From assembly GCA_018350325.1 (NCBI GenBank), contig JAEVLN010000035.1, forward strand, positions 309,695-373,694: a DNA stretch of 64,000 nt. Direction: 5' to 3'. Shown here in pieces: positions 55,378 to 64,000 of this stretch. Position 1 is the first letter of the stretch. Each line of letters starts with the position of its first letter. A program made the position numbers and the translations under genes. This DNA is from Globodera rostochiensis (lineage: Eukaryota > Nematoda > Chromadorea > Rhabditida > Heteroderidae). Below the pieces are notes generated by a model. It was given only the letters and a program-made list of their open reading frames with translations, was not told the origin of the DNA and did not search any database.

Positions 55378-55434
55378 GGACTGTTGGGCCCCCCTCCGGA
55401 GCCCCTTTCAGCTCCCTGGAGGAGCCGGCAGTCC
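55378..55434. ncRNA. GC-rich imperfect hairpin, possible structured RNA
   Basis: Fifty-seven nucleotides, about two thirds G+C, fold on themselves: GGACTG/CAGTCC at the base, GGC/GCC above it, then TCC/GGA and GAGC/GCTC closing an 8-nt loop CCCTTTCA, with small bulges between. The flanks are AT-rich. It could be a structured RNA, a miRNA-like precursor or part of a mobile element; no promoter or terminator identifies it. Confidence 0.4.
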
Positions 55435-58150
55435 TCCCTTTGTTTTTAGCTGGGTTTTGGACGAAGCGATTAACAAGTGTTTATTCGTTCAATTAATGAA
55501 AAGGTGGATCTGATCAAAAAGAGAATATCCCCCCCCCCCATTTATAAGCACACGAAGGGGAGGGGCTCTGATCAAGACTACCGATGGGAATATGGTGAGA
55601 GACTAGGACTAAAGGAGAGAGAGTTTTCAATAAAAAATAAAATTAGGATTGATATTTAATAAATGATAAAAATAAACGTAGGCAAGCAATAAATATAATA
55701 GTTAAACTAACTGACGAAAATAAAACTCCAAAACCTAAAATTTGAAAGCAACATTTATTATCTTAATCTTAGCTTCATCATACTTATATGCCCGATATGT
55801 TTATTTGACTCTATCACTATGCTGTGTAACATAAAAGAACACGAAGCAAGTTAAACAAAAATATAATTAACTAAATAAAAATTTGTATAAACGTTCAATT
55901 AAACAATTTTTAAATTTATAATCTAAGTTTTAATTTTAATCAAAACCCTCAAGATTAAATAAAAATATTAAAAATAATATTTAATTCAATTGTTTAAAAA
56001 AATTTAAATATAGATTTAAATGTGAATCTTTTAACTACTTAAAAAATATTATAAATTGGTTACCATATATGCTGAATTTCCAGTAAGTTAAAGAAGCTTG
56101 AGTATCAGTTCAATTTTAATTAAAAATAATTACTTAGATACAATCAAAGTTCGCCGGAACACAAGGATTATATGTTGAGTTAAATTTTAATTAATAATAC
56201 AATAATAGAGAAACACATTTTTCAATAAAAAAAAATGTAATTAGCCAATATTAGCAAAAGATCCATGAAAATACATAGATCACACAAATATCTATTCTCA
56301 ACAATGGTTTAAATGTACTCCCTTTGAAACTTACGCAAAATTATTAATAATTAAGTAATAACAGTGCATCATTTTAAGACCAAAACATTAAATGTTCAAT
56401 AAATATGAATGATTAAAATGATAAAACCTATAATTAATTAGCATTTGTACAAATAAAGAAAGAAATTATATATAAAACAAATTAATGCCCGTGATAATAG
56501 AGCACGGGTATAAATAATAAAGTAAAAAAGACACACCGGATCTTTTTCCTGCTTCAGAATGTGTTAAAAAGATCAAACGTAAGAAGGATCAGATAAACAC
56601 GATAAACACTGAGTTCGTCGGAGACAGATTTAAATTAATGTTAAAATAATTAGCAAGCAAATAAGAATATTTGATAAAACCACGCTGGTCAACATTTAAC
56701 AGATCTCCGATACATCTCAGAAGCTGATTCTCCAAATTATCTTTCGCACTTTGCATTATAATGCCATAATTTTCGAAGCGTAAATAATTTTTTATTAATT
56801 TGATTTTTTGAACATAAAATATTTTTTTGAAGTCAATAACATTTTTTTCTTGTTACATTTTTATTCACTTTTACCTTTAAACATTTTGCCATTCCTCAAA
56901 TTCATTTGTGTTTCATTAAACAATTTTCTTTGCGTATATTTTCCGAATTATATTTTTATAATTTATGATGACTTTTTTTATATCAAATTCTGTGTGGACT
57001 ATATCATGCATTAAATAATGCCTTTTAGAATTCCGATCAAGTCTAAATAGATATTAAAATAAGTTTGTAATATTTATGAGAATTAATAAAAACTTTTGAA
57101 TGAGAAAATTGGTTATATTTTACAATGAAAGACTTCAAAATAATTAAGTCATTATTTTGCTTATAAATTAAATGCTTTTTTAGTTTAAATACGTGGCGTA
57201 GGCGGCTCGGGTGGGGCTTTGGGCTAAAGAATTTTTGCATTGTGACGTTTCAAAACTTGTTTTAAATTGTTCTCTTGTACGAGTTGGACTGTACTTGTCA
57301 GGAAAAAGAGTCACACATCCTCTTATGAAAACATTTGCTTCCACAGCTTTACCAACGTTAGTTGTTTTGAAGACCGCGAACACCTAAGGTCCCAAATTAG
57401 AAAGATCAAACAATTTCATATTTAGTCATTTTTAAATTTAATAATTTTAGCTTATCATGTAATATTAATTATTAATTTTAATATTTATTTATCTGAAATA
57501 AATATTTAAACTATTGGGTTTTGGGAAGCAGCAGTTTGATGTAATTTTGTCTTTTGATTAAATTAAAATATACCCGTTCGTTTATAGCTTTAAATTTAAT
57601 TAGTTGAATTGCTCACAAATTTTTCGCGTTCATTTAATGACTCATAAGCCAGTGATACTGTCGGCTATGTGTAATCGAACCCTGTTTTTTATCATTACGT
57701 CCGCAAGTTAAAGTTTATTGTATTATTTTTTCTTTACGCGTTTAATTGCTTTATTTAATAATTTGGATGCTACTTATTTTTCGCTTTATTATTTGATTAT
57801 ATATTTAAGCCACCAAAATGAATTATTGCATTGAAATTTTTTTGAGAGTCAATACTTTTTTTTCAGGTTTTAATATATCTTAATGAGCAAAATTTTTATT
57901 ATACTGTTATTCGTGAATCTTTAAAAAGTCTCGTGGTATTTCTCGGTTAACATAATTATTAATTTGTTATATATATTTTTTTGCGTAAGTAATGAATCAT
58001 AGCTGAATTCTTTAATTTAAATAATTTTTTTATTATCATTGCATATTTGTAATTTTTATTAAATCTGAAATGCACCGCATTTAACGTTAAATATATATAT
58101 ATTTTTTCTAATTTGCACAATTTTAATACAGATTTAACTTCTTGAAGTCT
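55435..58150. other. A-rich then T-rich DNA, no gene seen
   Basis: A C tract at about 55,531 is followed by a G-rich patch (AAGGGGAGGGGCTC). The region to 56.75 kb is A-rich on + and then becomes T-rich. No exon or repeat recognised. Confidence 0.45.
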
Positions 58151-58156
58151 ATTGCT

Positions 58157-58436
58157 TACATGGTTAGGGTTGGTTCAAATATCTTCGGGCATCTCATCGC
58201 ATCCCCCATTTTGTGTCCTATCTGGAAATGTTAAACTTATAAAACCTTTAGCACGTTATTTTTATAAATGGTAGTCAAATATCTTTTTTTTTGCGTTTAT
58301 TTGGGGTTGGTTTCATTTCTTTACAAGTTATTTAATTTTATATATAATTCGATACATTCTTTTAATATTTACAATTAATTCCTTAAAAATAAATTTTAGA
58401 TACTATTTTTGTCCCTATTGTCTAACAAGATTTTGT
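58157..58436 (-). repeat. Paralogous segment, copy B (inverted partner at 50.0 kb)
   Basis: Inverted counterpart of 50,028-50,300, with substitutions and several small indels in the intronic part and a 9-nt in-frame deletion in the exon. It lies about 200 bp from the mariner-like element. Confidence 0.85.
58160..58221 (-). CDS. Paralogous internal exon, copy B
   Basis: A 62-nt exon on - between TTTAACATTTCCAG and GTAAGC. It reads IGHKMGDAMRCPKIFEPTLT in the frame that is open in copy A. Relative to copy A there is one R-to-G change, and YLPN is replaced by F through the 9-nt deletion. Splice sites, phase and frame are preserved, consistent with two functional or recently functional paralogous genes in opposite orientation. 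Confidence 0.55.
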
Positions 58437-58643
58437 TTTTAAAATATAACAGTTGTTGGAAATTTGTTTTTTTAATTTATAATTCATCCACTATTAACTC
58501 TAGATTCACGGGCATCTAGGTGTTTATAAACTTTTTTATTAAACTTTTGTAAAACAATTTATTTAAAAAAAACTAGATTTAATATTCTTAAACTCATTAA
58601 AATTTAATTTCTATTTTTTGATTTTGCGATTTGGCTGTAATTA

Positions 58644-59573
58644 CTTAGGGTGTTAACTAAGTTCTGTCGCAAATTTTTTTTGATATTTTTAAAAATGCAT
58701 ATCTCGCTTATTTTACGGCGGATTACATTTGTTTCTTCTTTATATGTTTGTTGGACATGTTTTCTTTGTTCTACCCCAATTCCACTATTTTGCTCTTTTT
58801 ACTGATTTTTTATGGCGCCTCTAGCAACCATACCAAAAACTGACAATCGCTCACTAATTGTCCACGAATTTTCTCTGGGAAAAAACCAGCCCCTGGCTCT
58901 GCAAAGATTAGTCAATCGAAGGGCCCGGGAGTTGTCTCGCAGCGCACGGTAAAGTGGAGGCGCGCAAAAATTCCGTTATGGCCATGAGAACGTCAAGATC
59001 AGCTGCGGCCCCGGAGGCCGTTGCCAGCTTTTGAGGGCTCCTATCTCGGGGAATTTGAGCTTAATCAGCCCCAGTTTAAAGCTTTTGGAAGCTTAAACAA
59101 TGCTTATCAAGTCTGCAAAAATTAAAGAATTTTGGTTGAGCTAAAAATTTTCTAAGGCATTTTGAACCTTATTGCGAAAAATTGTCCCTAAAAAGGGCCA
59201 TTTTTGCCCCAAAATTTCTGCTGGAGCAAAATTGGAGTTTCATAAAAAATTAATGGGTGGAGCAATAAACCTCAAATTTTGCAAGAGGCTTTTCCCATCT
59301 ATGTTCTCGCTACCCAAAACTTGAAATTACGATAATCTTATACTGTAAAAGAAAAATTGATTCTCAAACAGAATAGGTTCAAAAAAAAACATTTAGTTTT
59401 TGGCCCATAGCTCAGCTCCATTCAAAAGACAGGGGACAAAAATATATCCAGAAAAAAGGCAACATTTTATAGATCATAAAGGTGGATATTTCACATGATA
59501 ATATTTTGTTGAATTTAAAAAAATAAATTTCTTTCAAAAAAATTTTGCGACAGAACTTAGTTAACACCCTAAG
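58644..59573. mobile_element. Mariner-like element, probably non-autonomous, 930 bp
   Basis: Terminal inverted repeats of about 40 bp start CTTAGGGTGTTAACTAAG and continue TTCTGTCGCAAA, with one mismatch noticed. TA flanks both ends (58,642-58,643 and 59,574-59,575), as expected for Tc1/mariner insertion. The terminal sequence also resembles mariner ends in general form. No open frame long enough for a transposase (about 340 residues) is present and I saw no transposase motif. The interior is GC-richer than the window (GGCCCCGGAGGCC near 59,011), so it is either a decayed copy or a MITE-like derivative with captured sequence. Confidence 0.88.
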
Positions 59574-60729
59574 TAAAATTAGCTAACCATACTTTTCATT
59601 TTTGAATAAATTAATAGCTGCTCAACTTCTTTCTTGGGCAAGAAATCGTGCAATTTTTCTCAATAAAAGCTACTATATTATTAAAAATAAATACTCAATT
59701 TAATCAAGCAATATATTTAGAAGTTTGCAAAAATAAAAACTAATTTTAAATAATGGAAATAACTAAAGTCATTCATTTTAAATTAAAATAAAAAAATGAT
59801 TAACAGTTAGCCTGAATTAAAATGGGGTTAAATATAAAAAGATAAGTAAAATAAATTTAAATTAGATATATCAAAAATAAAGTTATTGAAATGTAAAATA
59901 TTCTATTCAAAAGTTTAGGGTGTATCAACGTAATCGTTGGTTAAATCAAACGAGATCATAAAACGCAATTACATAAAAGAAGTCACACCAAAAATGTATT
60001 TTGAAATCATTGTAATTTATATTACTCATGAACGATAAATGCCAAGGGTTTTTTTATTTAATATAAAAATAAAACTTTAAAAATTCTGATACATTTTATT
60101 TGGTGGGTAGTTATTTCACTTATAGTTACATGCAACAACATAATAATTTCTAAATCTTTTAAAATATAGCCAAATTAAACTAAACCAAGGCTTTGAAAAG
60201 CTCAATAAAAATCCAAATGATATTTTTCTAAAAGAAAAATAATTGTATTCAAACCAGTTATATAAGCTATCAAAACAATACGCATCGTTCTACATGGATA
60301 AGTTCCTACAATAGATAAAAATAATAAAGATTGTGTGTCAAACAAAGGCGACGTTTTGAAATAATTTGGGAAACGCCTCGTAGGAGAAGGTTAGCCGAGA
60401 AAGCGGATAACGATCTAACCATGAAAATAAAATTTGTAATAAAAAAACGTATATAATAATTATGCAAAAAAATTTTTGTCAATTATTGGCAATTCTATTC
60501 GCGATTATTAAGGCATTTAAAGGGGAAAAGACATGTTAAAATAATTTATGCGTAAATATCAAAAGTCGAAACAAAAAACAGAAAATAGTAAAACTAACTT
60601 TGTTTAAATCTAAAAATTTGTAAAAAACCGGATAAATTATTCAAATAATAAAAACTGCAGTCAATTATTATTATCCATGATGCTAATAAAAAAATCTTTT
60701 GGAAAAAGTCAACTAAATTTTTTGCATAA
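59574..60729. other. A-rich DNA, no gene seen
   Basis: The + strand is A-rich. A GC-richer patch at 60,370-60,420 has no biased frame. Confidence 0.5.
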
Positions 60730-60823
60730 CTTTAATCAGCAATAATTTAATTTTTCATTTATTTAAAATGATTAAACTTTAATCAGCAATAATTTAATTT
60801 TTCATTAATTTAAAATGATTAAC
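60730..60823. repeat. 47-bp tandem duplication
   Basis: Two adjacent 47-bp units (60,730-60,776 and 60,777-60,823) differ at one noticed position (CATTTATT against CATTAATT). A hairpin with a 9-bp stem (TCTCCGTAA/TTACGGAGA) follows at about 60,863-60,908. Confidence 0.85.
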
Positions 60824-60909
60824 TAACGTAATGAAGAATTATTTTTTGAAAGCTAAAAGCTATCTCCGTAATTAAACGTTTATTTATGTAAAAATAAATT
60901 TACGGAGAC

Positions 60910-63900
60910 AGAATCATAATTAATTTAGAAGGGTGAATATTGTAAGCCGCATTATTTTATTTTGACTTTAATTTATTTTAATTAATCATATTTTCTGTTA
61001 TGGTGCTGTCGGCCAACTCTCTCTATCTGAGTTGACACATTGGTTTTTTTTGGCAAGGGTATATAAACAATTTTTTTGAGTTTTTTTTTTTTGTAAAGAT
61101 TTTATTGACAAAATTTGACTAGAACAAATAAATGGACCTTCATAATATCGTAATATGAAGCCTTGATTTAACATATTTTGCTATAAATTAAAGATTGATT
61201 CTATAATAATTTTGGTGTTTACTTTTTATGCAAAATATTTTATTATTATATATAACAACTAAATATTGCTTTGCCTTGACGCGCTCGTATGTTTTCATTA
61301 TTTAGGTGCCGATTCATCTTTCAAATCTTAATTTAATAATTAAAAGGAACTTTCGACAAAATTTAATTGAATTTATTTTTTAGAAATTTATTTGTTTTAT
61401 TTTAAATTTGACATTATATTTTGCCGTACAATATTTTTCTTCACAAGACTCGAAGCTTGGATTATCGTCGCGCCCACTTGGCATGTGCGCAATCAATTTT
61501 GATTCATCTGCAAAGGTCATTACGGTTTTATAAGATGAAGCTTGATACTCGTCGATAATTTATTTGTTCAATAATTTATTATTTTAAACTAAACTTAAAA
61601 TAAAGATTTTAATTTATAAGAATCGAAAAAGTAATCAATAAATAATTAACCAACTATTTTGAAGCCTTTTATTGTAAAATTTTTTAAAGTTTTTTATTAG
61701 TTAATGAAATTTCTCTTTCTACCAAAATTTATTTTGCATAAATTTTACTTTATGTTTATTTTCAAGAAATTTATATATCAATATTTGATTTAAAAATGTT
61801 TCCACGGGCACTCGGTGCTTCCTCGGTACAATTTATTTTTGTATATTTAGTTTTTAATTTATTACACTATTATGATGGTGTATTTCAACTGCGAAAGTTG
61901 CGATTCAATAAGTCAAGCTTTTATAAGTCAAATTGAACAATTTTTGAGGATGACCAATTTTGGTCAAGCGTCATAACGCTATGTATAGATTTGTAAGAGA
62001 TAATATGTGATATTCTAACAGATATGTTTTAAAAGGTCCATTGGTGTAGTATTATTGCGCTGACGCTTCTACCTAATACCATATATAATTTCGTTTTTAC
62101 TCGACCTAAAATGTGAGAGGAGATCGAGCTGGAAGGAACTTTATGCTCACTTTCAAGAATGGTGAAGCAATTTTAAAAGTTGAAGGACCCAATTTGCTAA
62201 AAATAAAGTTCTTATTTATGTAATATATTCGATTTAAAAGATAACCCTTATATTTTAACATAAATAATTAATGTGATTGTACCGAAATTTAAAATTAAGT
62301 GAACTGAAGTTATAAATTAGATTTTATTTTAGTAAATGATTATTTTGTTTTTGCATAGGTAAGATGCTGAATTACCGAATGCTTGTCGCAATGGACGGTT
62401 ATCAAAACGCTTTAATAAAAATGTAATATTTACGCAGTGTTAAATTAATAGACAATAAAATAATAATATAAAGGCTCAATGTGAGACCGTCCGGCAGGCT
62501 ATGGAAACACCATCACAAGAGACTAATATAATAACATTAACAAACAAACAAAAAAAAATAGGTTGAATATACGGCAACATATACCCTTTTAAAATTAAAG
62601 AAAAAGCAGTTATCATTAATTTTAGTTCTCTCAAATTTTTGTTATAGCGTTCCTTTTATAATTTATTCAAAAATGTCCAAGCTATGGACAAAAGCCTGTC
62701 AGAAAAAAAACTCACATTAAAATTAACATTCGATGTATTATTAAATTTCAAAAATTATTTACGTGTGCATGCGCAATAATCCTGATTTGCTAATTATAAC
62801 TTAAATTGATGTTAATTTATGCGCTGAATTAAATAATTTTTAATAACATTTGATCAATGTTGACTTTTTTATTCTACCTCTTAAAATATTTAAATTTAGC
62901 CATTTTTTGACGACGAAAAGAAATGCCGTAGGTTTGCACATTGTTTTCACATTCTTAAATTTTTTTATTTTTTTAAAACGTCAAAAAGTTGTTAAATAAA
63001 AAACAATAAAATAAGATCTTACAAAATTGCATTTCCATACGCACGAATTTATTCATTTTTACAAAAAGTAATAAACCGTAAATTTATTGTGCGATAATAA
63101 AAGTCTAGCATTTTTTAACCGCAAAAATCTATAAACTATTTTTAAACTATCATTTGTTTTTTTCGGTAATATTTGTTCACTTAACCCAAAGCTGATAAGT
63201 TATTATTCAATTAATGCATTAACGTACCTTTTCTTGTAATGCACATGTGATTGTACGTGAATTGGGTTGAAGTATAATTTAGACTACCGTCTGGAATTAA
63301 CAGAATGAGTTTTTACATTCCAATTTTGTTTGGAGCATATTAAACATTATTTTACGGTTTTAGACAAATAAAAATTCTGTTTCATTGTAATTCTTTTTTC
63401 AATTACAATTAGTCAATATTCATAGCATAAACTTTTACCATTAAAATGTTATGAAGAAATTGGAAATTTTGTCTAATTCATCTGAGAAATATTTTTATAT
63501 AATAATTTTGGCTTTTTATTATTAAAATTAATACATTTCTTTAAAATCAATTTTTGTTTTATATTAAAATTATTTGGCTTTATTAAAAATAATTACTCAA
63601 TACCCTAAACCAATATAAATTTAAAAAAAACTTAACAAAAACGGCCAGGCTGCTCGCAGAGACGACGGTTGCCCAGCATGTGCATCCTGAATTTAAAGAT
63701 TGGAAAATCTATTTGTTAAGGTCGGCTGTTGAATTTATAAGTTCGTTATTTTAAAAAATTTATATATAAACAAAATGTTCAAATAGTTTAGACGACATAG
63801 TCCGCCCAACGACAAAGAGCAAAAATAACAACACTCAATAAGCAAAATAGTTAAATTAAAATAAAAGATCTATACGTTTTAAATAATTTTTCTACTCTGT

Positions 63901-64000
63901 AAAATATTTTAATATTAGCAGTTAAATTAAAGCTTTATGAGGAAGTTAGTGCAATTTTTGTGAAATGCATACAATATTTATGGACTAAATATAAATTCAC
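60910..64000. other. Alternating T- and A-rich DNA, no gene seen
   Basis: Small GC patches occur near 61,450-61,500, 62,480-62,520 and 63,640-63,690. None has splice sites or clear codon bias that I could see. Confidence 0.45.

Noticed and set aside
7719..60960. Shared GAATCATAATTAATT string at 7.72 and 60.91 kb as a dispersed repeat
   Set aside because: The match is short and AT-only and breaks down quickly, so it is compatible with chance.

Overview
This window is eukaryotic nuclear DNA, roughly three quarters A+T by eye, and almost all of it reads as intron or intergenic sequence. No standard-code open frame exceeds about 106 codons. The lengths of the open frames are what chance would give at this composition, so length alone supports no gene. 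I cannot name the organism. The evidence for a eukaryote is: splice-site pairs with a branch-point motif, a Pol III-type tRNA-like cassette, a mariner-like element with TA target duplications, and long minisatellites.

The coding signal sits in short islands (about 60-200 bp) of higher G+C in the AT-rich background. I kept an island as a candidate exon only if it had a clear excess of G at codon position 1, usable splice sites, or conservation between two copies. The best are: a pair of paralogous exons in opposite orientation (50,226-50,296 on + and 58,160-58,221 on -) that differ by an in-frame 9-nt deletion; two start-codon exons ending in good GT donors (11,870-11,955 and 38,983-39,053, both +); an exon with an ideal branch point, acceptor and donor but no open frame (31,261-31,385, +); and coding-like exons at 2,370-2,512 (-), 3,324-3,497 (+), 29,665-29,806 (+), 31,894-32,091 (-) and 42,786-42,895 (-). 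None could be assigned to a named family with confidence.

Layout. 0-9.3 kb: A-rich/T-rich alternating DNA with a few candidate exons. 9.37-9.85 kb: two near-identical 192-bp cassettes, each with a tRNA-like sequence, around a GC-rich spacer. 9.85-17.7 kb: T-rich DNA with a first exon (11.87 kb), one copy of a dispersed repeat (12.63 kb) and a 2.35-kb minisatellite of about 23 units (12.86-15.22 kb). 17.57 kb: a short 14-15-bp tandem repeat. 18.9-19.4 kb: a second, smaller array of the same minisatellite. 21.2-26.2 kb: featureless A-rich DNA. 26.2-36.1 kb: T-rich DNA with most of the splice-site evidence. 36-49 kb: alternating domains with several candidate exons and the second dispersed-repeat copy (44.66 kb). 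50-58 kb: the inverted paralogous exon pair, with a GC-rich hairpin at 55.4 kb. 58.64-59.57 kb: a 930-bp mariner-like element. 59.6-64 kb: mostly featureless, with a 47-bp tandem duplication.

The strand composition switches between A-rich and T-rich domains of 1-10 kb. I report this as an observation, probably linked to transcription units or mutational asymmetry. I also considered a reassigned genetic code, because many frames read smoothly if stops are ignored; position-specific G counts in the long stretches I tested do not support it.
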